64,000 bases of DNA from Branchinecta lynchi (Eukaryota > Arthropoda > Branchiopoda > Anostraca > Branchinectidae). Positions within the stretch are counted from its first letter, which is position 1. Each line of letters begins with the position of its first letter. Made by a program: the position numbers and the translations under genes. Positions 10,744 to 21,299 of this stretch are shown here, in pieces. A model generated the notes under the pieces. The model worked only from the letters and a program-made list of their open reading frames with translations, ran no database searches and was not told where the DNA came from. The stretch covers positions 17,500,849 through 17,564,848 of the forward strand of contig JAKZAP010000001.1 of NCBI GenBank assembly GCA_023053575.1. The letters run 5' to 3'.

Positions 10744-10990
10744 AAAGAAATAGTAATAATAATAATAACAGGTTTTATTGCCCATCATAGTGCACAAACG
10801 TACAAAAGACGGAGTAACTAAATGAAAAAGAAGTAAAAGAACAAAGACAGAAAGGAAAGAACATTACTGGCAACAATAATAATGGCAAGAACGTAAGAAA
10901 CCTAAAAAAAAAAAAAACACAATAACGGACTGACATTCATCATCTGCTGAGCTACATTAAGGCTGCGGTTAAAGGGCTCTCACCTTTCAA
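10744..10990 (-). mobile_element. LINE 3' end with (TTA)n tail
   Basis: On the minus strand the stretch ends 'gggcaataaaacctg' followed by a run of TTA triplets (10751-10767). The upstream text resembles the 3' end at 37633-38240: a pyrimidine-rich stretch with 'actccg' before the tail. Coding sequence is not preserved. Confidence 0.5.
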
Positions 10991-13528
10991 GAATAACAGA
11001 TTAACATATCCCGAATAACAGTAAAACGAAATAATTGGGGTTTGATTGGGAGAGCAGTTTTAAAAACAAGAGCTGAAAGCTCATATGGCACTTGTAAGAA
11101 CAGTTAGCATGTTTGTCAGATACGGTTTGCAGTTTTCAAGGCTGGATCTCTCTCCCGATATTCATTTCATCAAAAAATGGCCTTGATCTAGTAGATCTGA
11201 AATGGTTATACCACTCATTGACAATTGTATCTTCCTCCAACGATGATCGGATCGGGGAAGGGACTATATTTTCAAGCCAATCTAATAGAGTCCCTAACAT
11301 GCCTGCAAAGTTTCACGGTCATAGCACATCTGGAAGTACCCTAACTCGTGATGATCGGAATTAGGGAAAAACCCCTCCAACTCCCCCCCCCCCCACTGTG
11401 ACACGATCGGTCCTGTTTTGTCAATAATAATAATAATAATAATAATATATTTGCAAATTGAATGGCAGGCCGTTAAGCCTCTACAATGTATCTATGGCTT
11501 ATGCTTGTTCTTCCCTCCAAGTCCCATCCCGATCTCTCGACTCTAAGCGCTTCAAGAGATTCCCGATGTTATCAGACCCGTTCCAGACTTGAAATTGATC
11601 ATCTGAGTCACTTGTTCTTGACAAGTTTCATGCACGTCTGATCACCTGTTCCAAAGTTATGCATGTCAATAGAATCTCCCCCATGATCATCGGATCGGGA
11701 AAAGAACTATTTTCGAGTTGACCTGGAAGAGTACCTAATTTGTCTGCCAAGTTTCATGGTCCTAGTACATATGGAAGTACCCTAACTCGTGATCACCGGA
11801 AATCCGGTAAAACCCCTTCCAACCCCTCTACTGTGACATCCCGATCCCTCGACCCTAAGCATTTCACGACATTTCCGGTCCCCCTCTTCGGATTAGGTCC
11901 AGATTTGAAACTGAAAATCTGAGACACTTGTTCTTCACAATTCTCAAGTTTTATGCATGTCCGATTATCCATTCCAGAGTTATGCATGTTTCTAGTTTCC
12001 GGATTCCCCTTCCCTCCACCCCACCCCCCGCGATAGCAGGATCGGGGAAGTGATGATTTCCATGTTAATCTGGTTGGTTCCCTCATATGCCTGTCAAGTT
12101 TTATTGTGCTAGCTTATTTGGAAGCGTTTCACCAGATTTCCGGTTGCCCTTCCAGCTCCCCCCCCCCCAGTGATCGGATCTGGTCCGGATTTGAAATTGA
12201 GCTTCTGAAGCACTTGTTCTTGACATATGTCAAGTTTCATGCATATCTGATTACCCGTTCAAAAGTTAGGCATGCTACTACTTTCCGGATTTCCCATCCC
12301 TCCACTGCCCCCAAGATGGCCGGATTGGGGAAGTGATTATTTCCAAGTTAATCTGGTCGGTTTCCCAACACGCCTGCCAAGTTTCATCGTTCTAGCTTAT
12401 GTGGAAGCGTTTCACGAGGTTTTGGGTGCCCCCCTCCCCCCCCCCCCCCCAGTTATCGGCACTTCTTCTTGACATATGTCAAGTTTCATCCAAGTCCAAT
12501 TACCCGTTCTAAAGTTATGCATGTTACTACTATCCAGATTTCTTGTTGCTCCACCCCCCCACCCCCCCCCCCCACGATGGCCGGATCGGGGAAGTGATTG
12601 TTTCCATGTTAATCTGGTTCGGTCCCTTATACGCCTGCCAAGTTTCATCGTCCTAGCTTATGTGGAAGTGCCCAAACTAGCAAAACCGGGACAGACCGTA
12701 GTTTCCGGATTCCTCATCCCTCCATTCCCCCCACTATGATCGTATCCGGAATATGATTATATCCAAGTTAATCTGGTCGGTTCCCTGATATTCCTGCTAA
12801 GCGTTTCACTAGATTTGTTTGACTTGGACTGACCATCTTTAGACCGTATCCGCTTTTTATACATCATGGCATGGCTCAGAGGTAGAAAACTGGACAGGCA
12901 ACACAAAGGTCAAGTTTCACGTATGTCTGATTACCCTTTCCAAAGTTATGCATGTTAATAGTTTCCGGATTTCCCATCCCTCCCCTCCCCCCACTATGAT
13001 CGGATCCGGAATATGACTAGACCTACGTTGCCCGGGCAACGTGAAGTGTTGCGGCAACCTTTGTCCGGCTTCGCCGCTAAAGTGTTGCGAGAGCAACACT
13101 TTGGTTTTGTTTCTTCGCTGTCGGTTAAATGCTGAAATTGTCAACTCATCGAAGCTTTTAAAACAGTATGTTCTAAAAAGAATAATCACATAATCAAAAG
13201 CTGTTCTTTAGCGTTGTAAAACCAACAACAAAACAATATCGGAAGAAGGCTATCCGTAACGTTTCAGGATTAAAATACCATAGATGACACTATTAATTAT
13301 TACAAAACTACCTTATTGTTTTACATTACCGTATCGTTTGTACCCGTTCCGTAAACAGTTAATCCTAGGTTATAGCGATAGACCATCGATACAAACTTTC
13401 TTACTGTCATATTTACAGAAATCGAATACAATGTGCACCAATTTTCAAAAATTTCTAGCCCCTCGTGAACCGATCTTACTTACAAGTCCGTCTCCCGTGA
13501 TTGACATCAAATTCGCCGGAAACAAATA

Positions 13529-13837
13529 ATGGATACACCAGCTATCAAAAGTTGCAAACCCCTCATCGCTGAAGATGATTATAGCATAAAAGCCTATTAT
13601 TACTTACAAGTCCCATGCATGTCTTACAATTGGGAACAAAATTGTTCTTACCATCGAACACACCTGAGACAAATAACAGGTATACCAACTAGCAAAAGCT
13701 GCAAACTCCTCGTTGCCGAAGATGATTATGAGCTAACAGTCGACTGTTGCTTACAAGCCCCTTACATGTCTCACAACTGGTATCGCCTATTTTTGGTTTC
13801 AGTGTGTACCTTACTCCTGAAGTTGTCAACCCCTTGA
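13529..13837 (+). other. possible 102-codon ORF in array unit 1 (probably non-coding)
   Basis: The frame reads about 102 residues with two similar halves, SCKPLIAEDDYSIKAYYYLQ and SCKLLVAEDDYELTVDCCLQ, each followed by MSYNW or MSHNW. The start codon overlaps the stop of an 81-codon frame at 13284-13529. The same frame is open at 15643-15975 but broken in the unit at 14344-14560. No family is recognised. The repetition follows from the DNA sub-repeat, so real coding is doubtful. Confidence 0.2.
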
Positions 13838-15642
13838 AACTTTCAAACTGGTTTATCTCATGAAGGATTTTTGTTCAAAAAAATGGATGGCATATATTTT
13901 GATCAGCTCTTCAAGGGCTATCGATTGCCCTAACCACAACAAAAGCATATCGGAAAAAGGGACTAAATTGACTTTGCAGTCAGTTGAACTTTATCCTTTT
14001 CAATCGTAGACATCGTGACGGATGAAAACTTGGAATAGTATCCTATATAATCTAGTTGGTATTATAAAGCTATCCGTAACTTTTTAGGATTAAAATACCA
14101 TAGATGACACTATTAATTATTACGAAACTACCTTGTTTTACATTACAGTATCGTTTGCACCCGTTGCGTTAACAGTAAATCCTAGGTTACAGCGATAGAC
14201 CAACGATACAAACTTTCTTACCGTCAGATTTATATAAATCGAATACAATGTGCAATAATTTGCACAAATTTCTAGCCCCTCGTGCACCGATTCTACTGAC
14301 AAGTCCCTTTCCCGTGATAGACATCAAGTTCACCGGATAAAAATAATGGGTTCACCGACTAGCAAAAGTTGCAAACCCCTCATCGCTGAAGATTTGTGTA
14401 GCATAACAGCCGATTATTACTTACAAGTCCCTTGCATGTTTTACATTTGAGAACCAAATTGTTCATCAAATGACAGGTACGCCAACTAGCGAGAGCTGCA
14501 AACCCCTCATTGCTGAAGATGATTATGAGCTAACAGTCGCCTGTCGCGTACAAGTCCCCTAAATGTCTCACAACTGGTATCGCCTATTTTTGGTTTCAGT
14601 GTGTACCTTACTACTGAAGTTGTCAACCCCTTGAAACTTTCAAACTGGTGTATCTCATAAAGGAATTTTTTTTACCAAAAAATGGATGTCATATACTTTG
14701 ATCAGCTCATCAGCGGCTATCGATTGCCGTCGAAGTTGAACTTTATCCTTTTCAATCGTAGATATCGTGACGGATGAAAACTTGGAACAATATCTTATAT
14801 AATCTAGTTGATATTATAAAGCTATCCGTAACTTTTCAGGATTAAAATACCATAGATGACTCTATTAATTATTACAAAATTACCTTATTGTTTTACATTA
14901 CCGTATCGTTTGTACCCGTTGCGTAAACAGTTAATCCTAGGTAGTAGCGATAGACCATCGATACAAACTTTCTTACTGTCATATTTACAGAAATCGAATA
15001 CAATGTGCACCAATTTTCAAAAATTTCTAGCCCCTCGTGAACCGATTCTTACTTACAAGTCCCACTCCCGTGATTGACATCAAATTCAGCGGAAACAAAT
15101 AATGGATATACCAGCTATCAAAAGTTGCAAGCCCCTCATCGCTGAAGACGATTATAGCATAAGCTTTTTAAACGGGATGTTCTAAAAAAATTAATCATAT
15201 GATCAAAAGGTATTCTTCAGCGTTGTAAAAACAACAACAAAATAATATAGGAAGAAGGGACTAAATTAACTTTGCAGTCAGTTGTACTTTATCCTTTTCA
15301 ATCGTAGACATCGTGACGGATGAAAACTTGGAACAATATCTTATATAATCTAGTTGGTAATAGAAAGCTATCCGTAACTTTTCAGGATTAAAATACCATA
15401 GATGACACTATTAATTATTATGAAACTACCTCATTGCTTTACATTTTCGTTTGTATCCGTTGTGTAAACAGTTAATCCTCGGTTACATTGATAGACCATC
15501 GACACAAACTTTCTTACCGTCAGATTTATAGAAATCGAATACAATGTGCACCCATTTGCAAAAATTCCTAGCCCCTCGTGAACCGATTCCTACTTACAAG
15601 TCCCTCTCCCGTGATATACATTAAGTTAACCGGAAACAAATA

Positions 15643-15975
15643 ATGGGTACACCAGCTAGCAAAAGCTGCAAACCCATCATCGCAGAAGATGATTATAGCA
15701 TAACATCCGATTATTACTTACAATTCCCTTGCATATCTTATCATTGGGAACCAAATTGTTCTTACCATCGAATACACCGGAAACAAATAACAGGTATACC
15801 AACTAGCAAAAGCTGCAAACCCCTCATTACCGAAGATGATTATGGGCTAACAGTCGACTGTTGCTTAAAAGTCCCCTATATGTATCATAACTGGTATCGC
15901 CTATTTTTGGTTTCAATGTACCTTACTATGAAGTTGTCAACCCCTTTGAAATTTTCAAACTGGTGTATCTCATGA
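15643..15975 (+). other. possible 110-codon ORF in array unit 4 (probably non-coding)
   Basis: This is the counterpart of the frame at 13529-13837 and reads SKSCKPIIAEDDYSITSDYY and, later, SKSCKPLITEDDYGLTVDCC. Conservation of the frame in two of the units could be chance. The unit at 14344 carries a stop after about 35 codons. Confidence 0.2.
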
Positions 15976-16925
15976 AGGAATTTTTGTACCAAAAAATGGA
16001 TGACATATACTTTGATCAGCTCATCATTGGCTATCGATTGCCGTCGAAAAAAAAATTCTACCTGTCTTAGTTCAAAAGTTGACTTTTTTGCCGTAGGCCA
16101 ACTTTCTAACGTCACGACTTAGAAAGGAGCAAAGGATAAGCTCTAGCTTCTTTAGCAATGAGAGAACTTTTAAAGTTTAAGGGGCACATCTGATACCGTT
16201 ACTCTACCGCAAACCCAAGTGCAAAAAAAAAAAAATTATAAACTCAGCTGGAATCGTCGCAGACATGGACATAAACAATAGATGGCAGCACTTTCGGACC
16301 CGTGGGAAAAAGCCACTTTTTTGTCTCTGTAGATTTTTCTATTTATCACTCAAAGAAGATATGTTGGCTGTGGGGCCGCATATATTTAACACTTATAGAT
16401 TTTAGTCCATCTTCAATTTGAAACTGGTGCCTGCCTGCTTGCGTGCTAGAACGGAGCTTTCCACTCGAAAGCAGAAACATCTTTTGATGAAACGAAAGGT
16501 TCGCTACACAACTTCAGATAGTCCTCTCTGACATAGGCTATACAACTCCACTTCACTTCGCAAACCGTAGGCTCTGGCTCGAGGACAAGCAAAAACCATC
16601 CTTATTGGCCCCAGGCAAGAGTTCTACGGAGCTTTCCAAAATGTAATGTCATATTCATCAATCCGGCCTAAGGTCCACACTTTCCGTAAAAACCGCACAG
16701 GTTAGACCCTTCTCAGTTACCAGGAATAAAATGAAATCGGAGTCATAGGAAAAAAAAAAAAAAAAAAAAACGAGGACAAAACCAAAGTGTTGCTCTCGCA
16801 ACACAATTATATTCAAGATAATCTGGTCGGTTCGCTGATATTCCTGCCAAGCGTTTCACTAGATTTGTTTGACTTGGACTGACCATCTTTAAACCGTAAT
16901 TATTCCAGCATTCGCGTTATGATAC

Positions 16926-17002
16926 ATCGTCGCATCGCTCAGTGGTAGAATACTGGACTGGCAACACAAAAGGTTCCTGGTTCGATCCCGCGTTCGGGCA
17001 GC
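16926..17002 (+). repeat. tRNA-like (SINE-head-like) segment
   Basis: A box-A-like gctcagtggtagaa (16937) and a perfect box B, ggttcgatccc (16979-16989), are spaced 42 bp apart. The would-be anticodon stem around ctggactggcaacacaa does not pair, so this is not a working tRNA gene. A second partial copy without box B lies at about 12863-12908, in a duplicated part of the HINE-like repeat. Confidence 0.6.
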
Positions 17003-17337
17003 GCTTTATTTTGCTCCCGTTTTACTTTTTGCTCCCGTTTTACTTTATAGTTTCCGGACTCCCGGATCCGGGGAAAGTTGGATTGGGGAAGTGATTATTT
17101 GTAAGTTAATCTGGTCGGGTCCCTGATATGCCTGTGAAGTTTCATCGTCCTAGCTTGTGTGGAAGTGCCCAAACTAGCAAAACCTGGACAGACCGACAGA
17201 AATTACGATCGCTATATGGCACTTGAGTATGCTCAAGTGCCATAAAAATCGCCCTCCGTTGACCACCGGGCGAATTCCTTGAATCATGTCAATAAGGGAC
17301 GCACATTTCATAAACACAATTTGAACAAGGTGTTTAC

Positions 17338-17508
17338 CTGATAGAGTTCCTGCCCTCGCTGCAGAACACGGAAAACTGTATTCTGGATCTGCACGACGTT
17401 TTCTGCATGTCTTCGCAGCATGCTTTCACATCTGTTTACATCTGCAGGCTGCAGCTCGTCCTGAGCAGAATTCATTTCGTTCGTCCAGATTTTCATCTGG
17501 GACAGAAC
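17338..17508 (-). CDS. trio: trio exon 10: spectrin segment (57 codons)
   Basis: This exon is 171 nt, phase 0. It starts VLSQMKIWTNEMNSAQDEL and ends VFRVLQRGQELYQ. The corresponding Trio segment has the same 57-residue length, a W at position 8 and the ending 'F-V-I-x-QGQ-L-Q'. The acceptor follows a short TTTTTTTTCCAG tract and the donor is CAG|GTAAAC. Confidence 0.93.
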
Positions 17509-17829
17509 CTGGAAAAAAAAGAGATATCCATGAAAGAGAGCCAAAGAGGCCGAACTAGAGGTGTCCAATTAGTCCAGATAAATGACAAAGATTGTCTCAA
17601 AGAAGTCGCTGAATCTCATCTTCTCCGTGATGTGTTGGGAAATAAAATGATTACGATTTGATCGAGCTGATGTCAAGCCTATTCAGGCTTATATGAGGCT
17701 GGTGCATCGCACCACGCGAGTTTGTCGGTGAATCGGTGTTATCGAACTCGCGTTTTCCTGAAATTGCCATGATCTCTTTTGGGATGTAACCACAAATGTT
17801 GTCAAGTTAAAGGATCTGTCTTACCTATG

Positions 17830-18140
17830 ATACTAATGCAACCTACTTCCGTAATCACTCCATATATTTCTGAACCCGGAGAGCCACGTTTCGTGCGGTA
17901 CATTCTAACCCCTCTAACAAAACCTCGCTGATTCTTTCACTTGCCGTGTTTGCTACCTTCGATGTGTATCACGCTGTCGACGGTTGTCTGCGAGAAGTTT
18001 TCCATCAGGAAAACCGGTCATGTAAATTGGTTCCCTGTTTTCGCTACAAGCCAACGGGTCTCGGAAAAGGCTTAAAACAGCAAAAAAAAAGTATTCAAAT
18101 AGTTTAAAATACTATAAGTTGCACAGTGAATAGTGCGAGG
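17830..18140. repeat. dispersed repeat Y, copy 1
   Basis: The block from aatgcaacctacttccg to 'gaaaaggcttaaaacagc' and a 'gtgcgagg' end is recognisable at about 29990-30310 and, inverted, at about 31120-31310. It is diverged and non-coding. Its class is unknown. Confidence 0.6.
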
Positions 18141-18301
18141 GGTCTTTTCAACCAACTCACGCAAGTTTTTGAAACAGGGAAGCCGGCAATGATATGTTCC
18201 TCTTACCGGCCGATTACCGTTTCGCCAGTTCTGTGTTAGCTTTTCGAAATGCTCATTTTATCGAATTCCGCAGACACTGTTGCAGAATGCCAAACCACCA
18301 G

Positions 18302-18600
18302 TTGAATGAATGAATGAATAACTTTATTGTAAATATCGCGAGGATAAATAAACAATATATGTTACAAAAATAAAATGTCTGTCACTTATTAAAATTTTGC
18401 ACAAAATATTGTCTGAATGACTGCCTGCATCTCCTCGACGCACCAGGGTTGCATGGGTTGCAGTGAGAAAAAGAGAGGGGGAAGAAAATACTATAATAAG
18501 ATGAAAATAAAACGAAGAGATAAGACAACATTTGCCTACCTATATACAAAACTAGTCTATTGTAACAGAATTCTCTTCCATTCATGATAAACATATGTCT
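18302..18600 (-). mobile_element. LINE 3' end with (ATTC)n tail
   Basis: Read on the minus strand, the stretch ends with 'tacaataaagttattcattcattcattc', a 3' end with a tandem tetramer tail like others in this window. A 70-codon frame at 18382-18594 shows no domain. Confidence 0.45.
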
Positions 18601-19499
18601 TTCATTTTCGTTAACTGGTTATAGCCAACGGCAACTGCAGGAAATAGTATTTCGTCTGAAATTGGCAAGGAGGCTTATTACATGAGAACCTTGCCAAATG
18701 CTTAAATTACGCTCTCTAGGTTGCAGTACTATTGCTTTAGAAAAACGTCTTTGACCCCAGGTTATCTGGGTAAAGTGCCCAGTCGTTCTCGTGTAATGGT
18801 ACTGCCCTGAGAAAAGACTGGGAAATAGACATGTTTCATAGACAAATTATATAAGCATACTTGCGTAAAGGCTAGATACGCCCTTCAGATGGCCTTCAGC
18901 CTTAGTGGATTGTCTTGTGACACAAAGAAGTTTATGTTTATTTATTTAGTATACAAATGTTAAATTAACCTTTGTTCGCGCGAGTCATCTATCACCTAAT
19001 ACGTTCAGGGAAGGAAGCGACGCTTGGGAGACTACAAATTACAAAATATTATTGTTGAGAATGTACCACTGAGATTTCTCTTTGCGCATTTTTTTTCTCG
19101 CGTCTATTCGTTTCCAATATTAACTTTCTGGTCAACAAAACCGGACCTCTTCCCCTTCCGAAAACCTTTACGTTAAGTCGAGTTAATCCTGATCAGCTTC
19201 GAAGATGTTATGCCAGAGACGGATACAATTTAGGATATTAACGGTTGCACTTCCGGTAACTAATTTCAGCGACGAACAAACTAAATTAGGCTACATCTTC
19301 CAACACAACAACAATAGATGGAACGACGCAGACTCGATAAGCCTTACGATGACAAGAAGAATGATGCTGACTCTGACCCACGACATGCAGGTAGAAGCAA
19401 AATTAAGAATTTAAAAATGTGCGTGTTTAAAGCCTTTTGTGTATAGGTCCAATTCTACGATTTTTCTACAATTAGTTGGTGTACACGCACAATTTGGTG

Positions 19500-19740
19500 A
19501 TAATTTTACAATCATTAAAACCATGGCTAAACACGGAAAGTCAGCTACAATGTTTGACAGCGATATATCGCTCCTTCCTTGGCATGGGTCCTCGTCAGGC
19601 TGCTGCTGACTGGAAGAAACGAGCCTGCAACCTAAATTTCTTCGTCAAACATCGTAGCTGACTTAGATTTTTAGCCATTGTTTAATATATGTTTCCCAGT
19701 CAGCTAGAGCTCCAGGAGTATTTCTTCACTTTACAATTAC
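19500..19740 (+). repeat. fold-back family copy, diverged
   Basis: It shares ggtcctcgtcaggctg and the right-end text 'cagtcagct-gagctc-aggagtattt' with the fold-back family. The inner arms have diverged and most of one arm is missing. Confidence 0.6.
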
Positions 19741-19888
19741 TTAAGTGTAAATTTGTATCCTAATTTAAGTTGTGTTTCTTTCTTTTCTCTATGTGCTCCA
19801 CTATTTCGATTTTATAGAAGTGGGTTAGTAAAAATGTATTTATTTAACTTCGACTACGGCTCTAGAGCCATTATACATACAACACTTA

Positions 19889-20162
19889 GGTTGCGTTCCA
19901 CCACTTAACGATTGTTAACAAATTGTTAACAATCGTTAACTTTTTGCGTTCCACGTTTCTGATTTCGAAATTTAAGCTCCTCCCACCTACAATTTCTGTT
20001 CGAGAGCTTAAAGATTGTTAACTATTTTGCAACGATGGTCGGTGGGCATCGTTACAAAATAGTTAACAATTGTAGAACTGGGAAAAGTTAACGACCGTTA
20101 AAACTGCAGTTAGCTCCGCCCCGAAGTCAAGTTAACGATTGTTAAGTTGGGGGAATGCAACC
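19889..20162. mobile_element. MITE with TTA target duplication, GGTTGCGTTCC ends
   Basis: A 274-bp element has inverted ends GGTTGCGTTCC and, at the right, GGGAATGCAACC. It is flanked by TTA on both sides (19886-19888 and 20163-20165). Words of the type 'gttaacaatcgttaac' recur in both orientations inside. A 3-bp TWA duplication is the habit of PIF/Harbinger elements, so that superfamily is inferred. Confidence 0.8.
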
Positions 20163-20435
20163 TTAAACAAAACAAAATACACGTTAAGATTGCGAGCCTT
20201 CTACAGCACGCGTAAAAGTTCGCGGTTCCAAACTAACCACACAGGCAACGTCAGTCTCATATGGGGCCCCGAAAGAATCCCGAGCATAGGGATTTCGAGA
20301 GCAAAGAATTCGGGTCTGGAGAGAAAAGACAAATTCCTTTCAAAAAGAGTATTTCATTCAATTACTACCCAGAAAAAGCGCAGAAGCTTTCACTCGGGAT
20401 TCAGACAGTTTCTATGGGACGAGTCATGCATATGA

Positions 20436-20700
20436 GTGATAATAACAATAATAATAATAATCCAAAGCAAGAGAAAAGGCTTTCGCCTCTAAATAACTCG
20501 AAGAAATTCTGAGTAGTCGAACTGATCAGAGTTAAAAATCTCATCAACAATGCACTTAAAACTATTGATCGATTCATCATTAACAGCATCTTTGGTAAGG
20601 CTGTTCCAAGGATCAACAGGTTATACAAACTGGCTTAAACTAAGAGAAACAGGATCATAAAACCTCGGACTACATACCTGCACTCCATTCACCTTCTGCA
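20436..20700 (-). mobile_element. LINE 3' end with (TTA)n tail
   Basis: Minus-strand text includes 'ggaacagccttaccaaagatg' and ends 'gaggcgaaagccttttctc' before a TTA/TTG-rich tail (20440-20461). The second phrase recurs near 62480-62500 and the first near 57700, so this is a shared LINE 3' family. Confidence 0.55.
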
Positions 20701-21299
20701 TGGCTGTAGTTTAAAAAAATCCCTGGGTTTCGACAAAGAGCGTAAAAAACAGTGAGGGCCGTGCACACCAACGACCATTACTCGCTTATCGGTGAAGCTG
20801 TCACACTATAACCACGAAAACTACATACCAAATCCAACCACACGTGTTACAACATCGAAGTCCAATATAACACTGGAAAAGTTCCACTAACCGACAGACA
20901 CACGCGCCAAAAAAAAGATGAAGACGAAGAATAGTAACTGTTAATTAGTAGATCATAATAGTCCGAAATCCTGCCTCAAGTCTCAAAAAATTAGGCGTGC
21001 GTTGGCTCACGCAATATTTTACTTCCAACAGACCAACAAACTGATTCTAACGGCCGAAAAAAAACAAAACCCTAAATAATGAGGACTCATCACGCTTCAT
21101 ATATGGTGTTAGTCGTGAAAAGAGCTACCTTATTTGCAAAGTGGTGGGTTGATGGAATGTACAATTACACACTATATATGCACGCAAATGAAGTGAGTAA
21201 GCCTGGGTTTTCATAAGTGGGCGACAAACTAAAATTCTGATGGATGTTGGCGCCGAAAAAAGGTAAAAGAAAATAAAAAAATAAGGAGAAGAAATAGGG

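Larger units (their letters stand above)
13249..16035 (+). repeat. tandem array of about 0.55-0.82 kb units with internal about 140-bp sub-repeats
   Basis: The phrase gctatccgtaac starts units at 13249, 14069, 14821 and 15367. The third unit is shortened by a deletion near 15170. Within each unit, versions of 'agcaaaagctgcaaacccc' followed by 'gaagatgattat' occur twice. This is central-tandem-repeat structure inside the 3.8-kb element. Confidence 0.85.
13018..16808. mobile_element. 3.8-kb element inserted in the HINE-like repeat, with hairpin ends and a central tandem array
   Basis: The HINE-like text stops after ggaatatga (about 13017) and resumes with ttatattcaagata (about 16803). The inserted block has a 29-base sequence, beginning gtgttgcgagagcaacac and continuing tttggttttgt, near its left end (13083-13111), and the inverse at its right end (16772-16800). 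Its first 18 bases form a hairpin. A 16-bp palindrome, cgttgcccgggcaacg, is at 13027. A central array fills 13249-16035. Partial relatives are at 39120-39421 and 45935-46960. There is no recognisable transposase, and its class is open. Confidence 0.7.
11080..17244 (+). mobile_element. Helentron/HINE-like repeat, copy 1, interrupted at 13018-16808
   Basis: It starts with catatggcacttg (11082) and ends with ctcaagtgccata (17232). Just inside the end is a perfect hairpin, tatggcacttgag-tatg-ctcaagtgccata, preceded by a (GACR)-type run 'cggacagaccgaca'. The body repeats phrases such as ccaagtttcat, 'gttatgcatg' and 'cctccactcccc', with poly-C tracts. Subterminal inverted repeats, a GACR microsatellite and a 3' hairpin are the described marks of non-autonomous Helentrons (HINE/DINE-1 type). 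The assignment is inference. Similar copies lie at 24612-26431 and 50327-52063. Confidence 0.65.

Noticed and set aside
13249..16035. CRISPR-like array
   Set aside because: Units are hundreds of bp long without short repeat/spacer alternation, and the DNA is eukaryotic. The same applies to the 138-bp blocks.
16926..17002. functional tRNA gene
   Set aside because: Box A and box B words are present, but the anticodon stem does not pair and no acceptor stem closes.
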